From positions 1-10,044 of the forward strand of contig JAQGHP010000531.1 in the NCBI GenBank assembly GCA_028288775.1: 10,044 bases of DNA, given 5' to 3'. The stretch is from Phycisphaerales bacterium. Its GTDB lineage: Bacteria; Planctomycetota; Phycisphaerae; Tepidisphaerales; Tepidisphaeraceae. Under the pieces are notes generated by a model. It was not told the DNA's origin. It searched no databases and worked only from the letters and a program-made list of their open reading frames with translations. Below are positions 1-5,921 of the stretch, piece after piece (the first letter of the stretch is position 1; each line of letters begins with the position of its first letter). The translations under genes were made by a program, and so were the position numbers.

Positions 1-1112
1 TCACCGTCGGCCAGCTTCACTCCGTCAGCGGCACCATGGCGCTGAGCGAAACCGGTTCGGTCGAAGCCGAGCGGCTGGCCATCTCGGAGATCAATAAGGC
101 GGGCGGAGTGCTCGGCCGCCAGATCAAGATTGTCCAGGAAGACGGGGCGAGCGACTGGCCCACATTCGCCGAGAAGGCGAAAAAGCTGCTGGTCCAAGAC
201 AAGGCCGCGGCGGTCTTCGGGTGTTGGACATCGGCGTCGCGCAAGGCGGTGCTCCCGGTCTTCGAGAAGGAGAACGGGATGCTCTACTACCCGACCTTCT
301 ACGAGGGCCTCGAGGCTTCCAAGAACGTGATCTATACGGGCCAGGAAGCGACGCAGCAGATCATCTGGGGCTTGAACTGGGCGAATAAGGAGAAGGCCTG
401 TAAGACGTTCTTTCTCATCGGGTCGGATTACATCTGGCCGCGAACCTCGAACAAAATCGCCCGGTTCCATATCGAGCGCTACCTGAAGGATTGCAAGGTG
501 GTCGGCGAGGAATACTACCCGCTCGGCTATACCGAGTTTCAATCCCTCATTAACAAGGTGAAGCTCGCCAAGCCCAACTGCATTTATTCGATCATCGTCG
601 GCGGGTCGAACGTCTCCTGGTACAAGCAGCTCAAAGCCGCCGGTATCACCGGCGAATCGCTGGCGAAGAAGAAGCAGATCCTTCTCACCATCTCGACCAC
701 GGAAGACGAAGTTCGTGGCATCGGCGGTGAAAACGTCGCGGGCTTCTACGCCTGCATGAAGTACTTCCAGAGTCTCGACAACCCCAATAACAAGGCATTC
801 GTTCCTGCCTTCAAGGCAATGTGGGGCAAGGACTCGGTCATCGGCGACGTGAGCCAGGCCGCGTACCTCGGGCCGTGGCTGTGGAAGGCCACGGTCGAGA
901 AGGCCGGCAGCTTCGACATCGACAAGATCGCCGCCGCCTCGGAAGGCGTGGAGTTCAAGGGGGCGCCCGAAGGGTACGTCCGCATCCACAAGAACCATCA
1001 CCTCTGGTCCAAAGCCCGCATCGGCGAGATGCGAGCCGACGGCCAGTACAACGTGATCGCGGAATCCCCCGATCTGATCGAACCCAATCCGTTCCCCAAG
1101 GGCTATCAGTAA
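1..1112 (+). CDS. urtA: Urea ABC transporter substrate-binding protein UrtA (5' end missing)
   Basis: Extracytoplasmic urea-binding protein that delivers urea to the UrtBC permease. The reading frame is open from base 3 and the true start lies left of the window. 369 residues are visible, so about 60 N-terminal residues including the export signal are probably missing. An ATG at 36 is internal, because the family motif LHSVSGTMALSET spans it. Other UrtA-type stretches are VFGCWTSASRKAVLPVFE, then YYPTFYEGLE, VGGSNVSWYKQL, the STTEDEVRGI segment, and a C-terminal NHHLWSKARIGEMRADGQYN block. This pattern separates UrtA from LivK-type amino acid binding proteins. It is the first gene of a urtABCDE set; the next gene is 282 nt away behind several hairpins, which may let the binding protein be made in excess over the permease. 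The stop is TAA. The family call is firm; binding of urea rather than another amide is inferred from the family. Confidence 0.96.
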   Translation, partial: TVGQLHSVSGTMALSETGSVEAERLAISEINKAGGVLGRQIKIVQEDGASDWPTFAEKAKKLLVQDKAAAVFGCWTSASRKAVLPVFEKENGMLYYPTFYEGLEASKNVIYTGQEATQQIIWGLNWANKEKACKTFFLIGSDYIWPRTSNKIARFHIERYLKDCKVVGEEYYPLGYTEFQSLINKVKLAKPNCIYSIIVGGSNVSWYKQLKAAGITGESLAKKKQILLTISTTEDEVRGIGGENVAGFYACMKYFQSLDNPNNKAFVPAFKAMWGKDSVIGDVSQAAYLGPWLWKATVEKAGSFDIDKIAAASEGVEFKGAPEGYVRIHKNHHLWSKARIGEMRADGQYNVIAESPDLIEPNPFPKGYQ

Positions 1113-1140
1113 ATCCCGTCCGGCCACGGACGAGTGCGCT

Positions 1141-1173
1141 CTCCCGCCCGCGCCGCCTGGGCGCGGGCGGGGG
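1141..1173 (+). terminator. GC-only stem-loop just after urtA
   Basis: A perfect 12-bp stem (CCCGCCCGCGCC at 1143-1154 with GGCGCGGGCGGG at 1160-1171) has a 5-nt GCCTG loop. It extends to 14 bp through one T-G pair and one C-G pair. It begins 29 nt after the urtA stop. No T-run follows, so a classical intrinsic terminator is unlikely. A partial attenuator, or a 3' stabilising structure for urtA mRNA, is more plausible. The role is inferred; the stem itself is seen directly. Confidence 0.55.
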
Positions 1174-1221
1174 ACGCATCCGTTACCGGAGGTTTGGAGA
1201 TCCTTCGTGTCATGGGACTTC

Positions 1222-1243
1222 GGCGGGCTCAGTGGAGCCTGCC
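1222..1243. repeat. Small imperfect hairpin in the urtA-urtB spacer
   Basis: GGCGGGCTC (1222-1230) and GAGCCTGCC (1235-1243) pair over 9 bp with one G-T pair around an AGTG loop. It is one of five stem-loops between urtA and urtB. It resembles decayed dispersed repeat sequence more than a designed regulatory site. Confidence 0.4.
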
Positions 1244-1260
1244 TCGTCCATGGACCCGCC

Positions 1261-1314
1261 ATTGTGGTGCAGGCTTTCAGCCTGCAATCGCAGGCTTAAA
1301 GCCTGCACCACAAT
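1261..1314. repeat. 54-nt near-perfect palindrome (nested GCAGGCT hairpins)
   Basis: Two 25-nt arms (1261-1285 and 1290-1314) are reverse complements at 24 of 25 positions around a 4-nt AATC loop. Each arm is itself a hairpin: GCAGGCT-TTC-AGCCTGC at 1269-1285 and GCAGGCT-TAA-AGCCTGC at 1290-1306. The sequence can therefore fold as one long stem or as two short ones. From memory, GCAGGCTTTCAGCCTGC repeats are scattered through intergenic DNA of many planctomycetes, so I read this as a REP-like dispersed element. Nothing shows a gene-specific function. Confidence 0.8.
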
Positions 1315-1339
1315 ACTCTGCCGCCAGAGCGGAAGAACA

Positions 1340-1372
1340 CGGGCGTGCCGCCCGCGCCACGAGTTTCGTGGC
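1340..1372. repeat. Two adjacent small hairpins upstream of urtB
   Basis: CGGGCG-TGC-CGCCCG (1340-1354) is followed one base later by GCCACGA-GTT-TCGTGGC (1356-1372), a perfect 7-bp stem. The second stem ends 9 nt before the GGAG ribosome binding site of urtB (1382-1385). It is close enough to affect translation start, but leaves the site itself unpaired. Any regulatory role is speculative. Confidence 0.45.
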
Positions 1373-1394
1373 AAAATCATCGGAGAAATAAGCC

Positions 1395-2327
1395 GTGCCC
1401 TTGATACTCGCAACAAGCTTCGCCGAGCTCAAAGACATCTTCCTGATGCAGGGCTTCGCGGGCTTCAGTCTCTTCGCGGTGTTCCTGCTCATGGCGCTGG
1501 GCCTGGCCATCATCTTCGGACAGATGAAGGTAATCAATATGGCGCACGGCGAGTTCCTCACCGTCGGCGCCTACGTGACCGTTTTCCTCTCGCATATGGT
1601 CACGGACCATGCCCCGAAGATGCTGCCATATTACTTCCCGGTGGCGATCGTTTGCGCGTTCGTCGTCGCCTTCATACTCGGCTACATCGTCGAAATCGGC
1701 CTTGTCAAATATCTCTATAATCGTCCCCTCGACACGCTCCTGGCCACATGGGGCCTGAGCATGATTCTTCAGCAGGCGTGCCGCTCGATCTTTGGCGCGC
1801 GGGAAGACACCGCCACGCTCCCCGACTGGATGATGGGCTCGTGGTCGCCCTCCGAGGGGCTGGACATCCCGATCAACGGAATGTTCCTCCTCGCGCTGGC
1901 CATTGTGATGGTGGTGCTCGTCTATTTCCTGATGTACCGCTCGCGGTGGGGCCTGAAGGTGCGGGCGACGATGCAGAACCGCGCCATGGCCGGGGCGGTG
2001 GGCATCAACACCAAGAGCGTTGACCGCATCACCTTCGCCCTGGGCTGCGGCCTGGCGGGAATCGCGGGTGCGGCCTTTACCACCATCGGCTCGGTCTCGC
2101 CCTCCGCGGGAAGTCTCTACATCGTCGATACCTTCATCGTGGTCGTCTTCGGCGGGGCCGCGAGCCTCCTGGGCACGGTCCTCTCGGCGTTCACCATCGC
2201 GCAGTCGCAGTCGATTCTGGAATTTTTCCTTACCGGCGTGCTGGCCAAAATCTTCGTGCTCGTGGGCGTAATCATCATTCTGATGATCCGCCCGCAAGGT
2301 CTCATCGCCTCGAAGGTTCGCAAGTGA
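1395..2327 (+). CDS. urtB: Urea ABC transporter permease UrtB
   Basis: Inner-membrane permease of the urea transporter, in the LivH/branched-chain permease superfamily; it pairs with UrtC to form the channel. It has 310 residues in about eight hydrophobic segments. The phrase RPLDTLLATWGLSMILQQ at residues 110-127 is a UrtB hallmark. MAHGEFLTVGAYVTV near residues 49-63 and the C-terminal MIRPQGL are shared with LivH-type permeases. The start is GTG at 1395, with GGAG at 1382-1385 nine bases upstream; the next in-frame ATG, at 1446, has no such site. At about 300 residues it is the short form and lacks the large N-terminal region seen in roughly 500-residue proteobacterial UrtB. The stop is TGA, and urtC begins 63 nt later. 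Confidence 0.95.
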   Translation: MPLILATSFAELKDIFLMQGFAGFSLFAVFLLMALGLAIIFGQMKVINMAHGEFLTVGAYVTVFLSHMVTDHAPKMLPYYFPVAIVCAFVVAFILGYIVEIGLVKYLYNRPLDTLLATWGLSMILQQACRSIFGAREDTATLPDWMMGSWSPSEGLDIPINGMFLLALAIVMVVLVYFLMYRSRWGLKVRATMQNRAMAGAVGINTKSVDRITFALGCGLAGIAGAAFTTIGSVSPSAGSLYIVDTFIVVVFGGAASLLGTVLSAFTIAQSQSILEFFLTGVLAKIFVLVGVIIILMIRPQGLIASKVRK

Positions 2328-2346
2328 TGTCCACTGCCGATGCGCT

Positions 2347-2390
2347 CCGGAATTGAGTGAACCGGAATTGTGTGAAAAGGAATTTGAGCA
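2347..2390 (+). repeat. 15-nt tandem repeat spanning the urtC ribosome binding site
   Basis: CCGGAATTGAGTGAA (2347-2361) is followed directly by CCGGAATTGTGTGAA (2362-2376), one mismatch in 15. A weaker third unit, AAGGAATTTGAG (2377-2388), ends at the urtC start. GGAATT therefore recurs at 2349, 2364 and 2379, exactly 15 nt apart. The last copy lies in AAGGAA, the likely Shine-Dalgarno sequence, 8 nt before ATG. Confidence 0.7.
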
Positions 2391-3569
2391 ATGCATACGT
2401 TGTATAACAGGGCTCTGGGCGGAAAGTCGGGGACAGTGGGGCTGGCCCTCCTCTGCATCGTGCTGTTCCTCGTGTTCCCGCTGTCGCTGGACAATTTCCG
2501 GCTCAACATGATGAGCAAGTACCTCAGCTACGCCTTCGTGGCGGTGGGCCTGGTGCTCTGCTGGGGAAACGGGGGGATCTTGAGTCTCGGCCAGGGCCTC
2601 TTCTGGGGCTTCGGCGGCTATTGCATGGCGGCCTTTCTCAAGCTCGAAGCGGCCCACAACATTGCCGCCGAATCCGGGAGCGACCAGATCCGCGCCCTCA
2701 CCACCGTCGGCCTTCCCGACTTCATGGACTGGAACCAGATCACCTCACTGCCTTACATCTGGTATCCATTCAAGAGCTTCCCCCTGACGATCATTCTCGT
2801 CTTCCTCGTGCCGACGCTTCTGGCGTACATCATCGGCACCGCCATGTTCAAACGGCGGGTGGGCGGCGTCTACTTCGCACTTATCACCCAGGCGCTCTGC
2901 TGGATCATGGAAATCTCGTTCGTTACCCGCCAGGGCTGGACGGGCGGCATCAACGGCATCACCGATCTGCGCACGTGCCTCGGGTGGGACATTCGCACCA
3001 AATCCGCGCAGATCACGCTCTATTTTCTGACGAGCATTTTTCTCATCGCGTGCATTCTCGTCGGGCGCTTCATCCTTTCGATCAAACTCGGCCGCATCCT
3101 GGTGGCGATGCGCGACGGCGAAGATCGCGTGCGTTTCTCAGGCTACAGCGTGTCGAAGCTGAAGACGTTTATCTTCTGCGTCGCCGCGGCCATGTCGGCG
3201 ATGGGCGGGGCGCTGTTCGTGCTGAACGTCGGCTTCATGTCGCCGAAATTGGTGACGATCGAGCCGTCGATTTACATGGTGATCTTCTGTGCGGTGGGCG
3301 GGCGCAATTCGCTGATCGGCGCGGTGTATGGCGCGATCCTCGTCAGCTATGGGAAGACATACTTCTCGGAGATGTTCCCGAACCTCTGGTACTTCCTGAT
3401 GGGCGGCGTCTTCATCCTGGTGACGCGCTTCTTCCCGGACGGGCTTGCCGGGGCGGTTGATCGTTTCGGTCCGATGCTCGGCAAGAAGATTTTCTCCATG
3501 ATCGGCCGGGCCCAGCAGAATTTCCCCGCCGTGGTGCCCGTCACCATAGAGGCAAACGAGGGTCATTAA
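2391..3569 (+). CDS. urtC: Urea ABC transporter permease UrtC
   Basis: Second inner-membrane permease of the urea transporter, LivM-like, partner of UrtB. It has 392 residues with about nine or ten hydrophobic segments. Family features are WGNGGILSLGQGLFWG (residues 58-73) and an extracytoplasmic stretch containing LPDFMDWNQITSLPYIWYPF (about 108-127), which is UrtC-like. GGVYFALITQAL follows, and then the ATPase-contacting EAA-type loop GRILVAMRDGEDRVRFSGY (234-252). The length is normal for the family. The ATG start has AAGGAA at 2377-2382, 8 nt upstream. The last codons of the gene carry GAGGG (3558-3562), the ribosome binding site of urtD, and only one base separates the two genes, so their translation is likely coupled. 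Confidence 0.96.
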   Translation: MHTLYNRALGGKSGTVGLALLCIVLFLVFPLSLDNFRLNMMSKYLSYAFVAVGLVLCWGNGGILSLGQGLFWGFGGYCMAAFLKLEAAHNIAAESGSDQIRALTTVGLPDFMDWNQITSLPYIWYPFKSFPLTIILVFLVPTLLAYIIGTAMFKRRVGGVYFALITQALCWIMEISFVTRQGWTGGINGITDLRTCLGWDIRTKSAQITLYFLTSIFLIACILVGRFILSIKLGRILVAMRDGEDRVRFSGYSVSKLKTFIFCVAAAMSAMGGALFVLNVGFMSPKLVTIEPSIYMVIFCAVGGRNSLIGAVYGAILVSYGKTYFSEMFPNLWYFLMGGVFILVTRFFPDGLAGAVDRFGPMLGKKIFSMIGRAQQNFPAVVPVTIEANEGH

Positions 3570-3570
3570 T

Positions 3571-4311
3571 ATGAGCGCAGCAGCAGAGTTGGAAATTAAG
3601 GATCTCACTGTCTCCTTCGACGGCTTCAAAGCGGTCGATAACTTCACCTTCTCCGTCGAGCACGAGGAGCTGCGCGTGGTCATCGGCCCCAACGGGGCAG
3701 GCAAGACCACGCTCCTCGACCTCATCTGCGGCAAGACCCGGCCCACGGGCGGTAGCATCCGGTTCAAGGGCCGCGAGCTTTCCAAGATGCAGGAAAACTC
3801 GATCGTGCGGCAGGGCGTGGGGCGCAAGTTCCAAACCCCTTCCATCTACCCCAAGCTGACGGTCTTCGAAAATTTGGAAATCTCCTTCCCGCGCGGGCGG
3901 GGCATCTGGGGCTCTCTCTTTTTCAAGCAGACCGATGACGTCCGCGAGCGGATCAATGAGGTGGCCCGCGATACGTATTTGTCCGATCACCTCCACACGT
4001 CCGCCGAGCACCTGAGCCACGGGCAAAAGCAGTGGCTCGAGATTGGAATGGTGCTGATCGCCGACCCGAAGCTCATGTTGCTCGACGAGCCCGTGGCCGG
4101 CATGAGCGTGCGCGAGCGGCAGCAGACCGCCGACCTGCTCAAGCGGATCTGCAAGGGCCGCTCGGTGGTGGTCATCGAACACGACATGAATTTCGTCAAG
4201 GAAATCGCCCACAAAGTGACCGTGATGCACCAGGGAAAGATGCTGGTCGAAGGTTCAATGGACGAAGTTCAGGCCAACGAGAAGGTGCGGGAAGTCTATC
4301 TGGGCCATTGA
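3571..4311 (+). CDS. urtD: Urea ABC transporter ATP-binding protein UrtD
   Basis: Cytoplasmic ATPase of the urea transporter, LivG-like, 246 residues. All nucleotide-binding motifs are intact: Walker A GPNGAGKTT (39-47), Q-loop Q88 in GRKFQTPSIY, signature LSHGQ (148-152) followed by KQWLEIGM, Walker B LMLLDEP with D172 and E173, and H-loop H204 in VVIEHDMNFV. The variant signature LSHGQKQWLEIGM is characteristic of UrtD and separates it from LivG. The ATG is one base after the urtC stop, with GAGGG 8 nt upstream inside urtC. It probably forms a heterodimer with UrtE. Confidence 0.96.
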   Translation: MSAAAELEIKDLTVSFDGFKAVDNFTFSVEHEELRVVIGPNGAGKTTLLDLICGKTRPTGGSIRFKGRELSKMQENSIVRQGVGRKFQTPSIYPKLTVFENLEISFPRGRGIWGSLFFKQTDDVRERINEVARDTYLSDHLHTSAEHLSHGQKQWLEIGMVLIADPKLMLLDEPVAGMSVRERQQTADLLKRICKGRSVVVIEHDMNFVKEIAHKVTVMHQGKMLVEGSMDEVQANEKVREVYLGH

Positions 4312-4353
4312 TCGCAGGGTGCGAGTAAAGGGAAGTTAGCCGGGAGAACAAGC

Positions 4354-5043
4354 ATGCTCGACGTCAAGAATCTTCAAGTCGCCTACGGCGAAAGCCAAAT
4401 CATCAACCAGTTGTCGTTCTCGGTCGCGAAGAAGGAAACGCTCGCGATCATGGGCCGCAACGGTATGGGCAAGACCACGCTCATGAAAGCCCTAATCGGG
4501 ATTCTGAAGTGCAGGCAGGGGAGCGTCGAGATCGACGGCCTCGACGTGGCCAAGTTCGACAGCTTCAAGCGGGTCGGCAGCGGCCTGGCGTACGTGCCGC
4601 AGGGCCGGCAAATCTTTCCCACCCTCAGCGTCGAAGACAATATCCGCACCGGCCTCTCTTCGGTCGGAAAACGGAAGATCGACGACTGGATCTACACGCT
4701 CTTCCCAGTCCTCAAAGACATGCGCCGCCGACGCGGCGGCAATCTTTCCGGCGGGCAACAACAGCAACTCGCCATCGCCCGCGCGCTCGTCTCCGAGCCA
4801 AAGGTGCTGCTGCTGGATGAGCCGACTGAAGGCATTCAGCCGTCGATCATCAAGGACATCGCGCGGATGCTCAACGAGATCAAAAAGCTGCGCGACATTA
4901 CGATCGTGGTCTCCGAGCAGGTCCTGAGCTTCACGCTCGAAATTGCTGATCGCATCCTCGTCATGGAAGGCGGCCGCTTCGTACATGAAGACCTGCGGGC
5001 GAACGTGGACGAGGCGAAAATTCATCAGTATTTGGCCGTGTAA
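4354..5043 (+). CDS. urtE: Urea ABC transporter ATP-binding protein UrtE
   Basis: Second cytoplasmic ATPase of the urea transporter, LivF-like, 229 residues, the usual length. Motifs are Walker A GRNGMGKTT (34-42), Q-loop Q83 in YVPQGRQIFPTLSV, signature LSGGQ (131-135) extended as QQQLAIARAL, and Walker B VLLLDEP with D155 and E156. The UrtE-typical tail TEGIQPSII follows at 158-166. The position of the H-loop histidine holds glutamine, in the phrase IVVSEQVLSF. As I recall, LivF and UrtE usually read VEQ here, so this is a family trait rather than damage, although the serine is less usual. The ATG has GGGAG at 4342-4346, 7 nt upstream. The gap after urtD is 42 nt. No terminator follows urtE directly, so transcription may continue into the small reading frame at 5168. 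Confidence 0.96.
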   Translation: MLDVKNLQVAYGESQIINQLSFSVAKKETLAIMGRNGMGKTTLMKALIGILKCRQGSVEIDGLDVAKFDSFKRVGSGLAYVPQGRQIFPTLSVEDNIRTGLSSVGKRKIDDWIYTLFPVLKDMRRRRGGNLSGGQQQQLAIARALVSEPKVLLLDEPTEGIQPSIIKDIARMLNEIKKLRDITIVVSEQVLSFTLEIADRILVMEGGRFVHEDLRANVDEAKIHQYLAV

Positions 5044-5151
5044 CCCTCCGGCAAGTCGACGAAAGTTTATCGGACTGTCGCGAAATCGACCCGAAAATTG
5101 CGGGAATTTGACGAGCGGCGTACTCTCCCCGCGGATGAACGGTAGTCTGTG

Positions 5152-5159
5152 AAAGGAGG
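5152..5159 (+). promoter_or_regulatory. Full-length Shine-Dalgarno site of the 53-codon frame
   Basis: AAAGGAGG sits 8 nt before ATG at 5168. It is the longest match to the anti-Shine-Dalgarno sequence in the window, stronger than that of any urt gene. It is the main reason to believe the small frame is translated. Confidence 0.75.
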
Positions 5160-5167
5160 CCATTGTC

Positions 5168-5329
5168 ATGGCTCACCAAGTAGTACGTCGCACGATCAAG
5201 GTCCGCCATTCCCCGCGTCCGGCCAAGGGCCGCAAGGCCCCGGCGGGCGGGTTCGCCGCGCTCCTGTCGCGCCTCAACGACGCCAGCGCACGGCTGCAAC
5301 GCTCGCGACCCCGGCGCGGGATGGCGTAA
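5168..5329 (+). CDS. Small, highly basic protein of unknown function (53 aa)
   Basis: I do not recognise this protein. The 53 residues begin MAHQVVRRTIKVRHSP and end SRPRRGMA. There are 14 Arg/Lys against a single acidic residue (D38), with a basic proline-rich first half (KVRHSPRPAKGRKAP, 11-25). A possible short amphipathic helix follows at about 29-45. It has no signal peptide, membrane segment or cysteine. Support for translation is the perfect AAAGGAGG with 8-nt spacing, and a strong terminator 45 nt after the TAA stop. It lies 124 nt after urtE with no terminator between, so it may be the last gene of the urt transcript. The composition suggests RNA, DNA or ribosome binding, but that is a guess. 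The chief alternative is a chance frame in GC-rich spacer. Confidence 0.55.
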   Translation: MAHQVVRRTIKVRHSPRPAKGRKAPAGGFAALLSRLNDASARLQRSRPRRGMA

Positions 5330-5373
5330 ATAGAGCGTCCGTGGATTTTGGTTTCGAAGATCGTGCAAAAGAG

Positions 5374-5403
5374 AACAGCCCGCGGCGCACGCCGCGGGCT
5401 GTT
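5374..5403. terminator. Bidirectional intrinsic terminator
   Basis: AACAGCCCGCGGC (5374-5386) pairs perfectly over 13 bp with GCCGCGGGCTGTT (5391-5403) around a GCAC loop. The + strand continues into a short T tract (TTT ending at 5404), and the - strand runs into CTCTTTT (complement of 5367-5373). It lies between the end of the + strand frame at 5329 and the end of the - strand gene at 5409. It is therefore placed to stop both convergent transcripts. Confidence 0.85.
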
Positions 5404-5408
5404 TCGAT

Positions 5409-5921
5409 TCATGCTCCTTCATCCCTCGGCGGCCGAGTAAGAAAAGGCTGCGACTTGGTGCCGCGCGCGATATATCCCGCGACAATTTCTTCCGCGTGTC
5501 GCCGGGCATCTTCGGAGCCCGGAGCGAATTTCCCGAATTCTCCACTATCGCGAAATTGTTTTGCGATATACGGACTGTAGACCAATTCGGCGCGCCAGTT
5601 TACCAGTCGGTTCGACGGCATTGTGATTCGGATAAATCGCTTTGACTTTCGATGACGCCCGACCACGGTAACGTTTGTGCCGCCATATCCCCACATGAAT
5701 TCGTATACGAAGACTTTGGCCCCGGGCGCGAAGTGCTTGGTTCCGCGGCGTGTTTCCGCACCGCCCGGGCCGTAGCGATGCTCCATGGCAACATTCGCGG
5801 CAACACCCCAAACGGGGGCATCATCGCCCTCGACGGTCTTGGGTGCGACTCCGACCGGAATGTTGTCGCCGCGGCTGGGGCGATGATGGAAGAGGCGTAG
5901 GAAGAACGCCAGGAGTTTCAT
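5409..5921 (-). CDS. Conserved-type hypothetical protein (170 aa)
   Basis: Function unknown. The 170 residues begin MKLLAFFLRLFHHRPSRGD, a short hydrophobic-basic N-terminus, not a clear signal peptide. The body has a dense, family-like core: VWGVAANVAMEH (37-48), GTKHFAPGAKVFVYEF (60-75), then VVGRHRKSKRFIRI (86-99) and a segment with NWRAELVYSPYI (108-119). I recall similar GTKHF...GxKV...VIGRHR...VYSP proteins annotated only as hypothetical in diverse bacteria; this comes from memory, not a search. The tail (about 130-170) is polar. The ATG overlaps the stop of the upstream membrane protein gene as ATGA, and there is no close Shine-Dalgarno sequence, so translation is probably coupled. The stop is 5 nt from the bidirectional terminator, making this the last gene of its transcript. 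Confidence 0.8.
   Translation of the reverse strand: MKLLAFFLRLFHHRPSRGDNIPVGVAPKTVEGDDAPVWGVAANVAMEHRYGPGGAETRRGTKHFAPGAKVFVYEFMWGYGGTNVTVVGRHRKSKRFIRITMPSNRLVNWRAELVYSPYIAKQFRDSGEFGKFAPGSEDARRHAEEIVAGYIARGTKSQPFLTRPPRDEGA

Noticed and set aside
821..1720. 300-codon + strand frame across the urtA end, the spacer and the urtB start
   Set aside because: It overlaps two certain genes in another phase, is extremely Arg/Gly/Pro-rich, and reads through hairpins; a GC-rich shadow frame.
1377..2657. 426-codon - strand frame opposite urtB and urtC
   Set aside because: Its composition (His/Glu/Arg/Asp-rich, low complexity) is that of an antisense shadow of membrane protein genes; no domain features.
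5108..5148. TTGACG at 5108-5113 as the -35 box of a promoter for the small basic gene
   Set aside because: No -10-like hexamer lies 16-18 nt downstream; TAGTCT at 5143 is 29 nt away. A promoter here is possible but not supported.
5149..5580. 143-codon + strand frame overlapping the 53-codon gene
   Set aside because: It runs through the intrinsic terminator and into the opposing 170-residue gene, and its sequence is low complexity. The 53-codon frame has the properly placed ribosome binding site.
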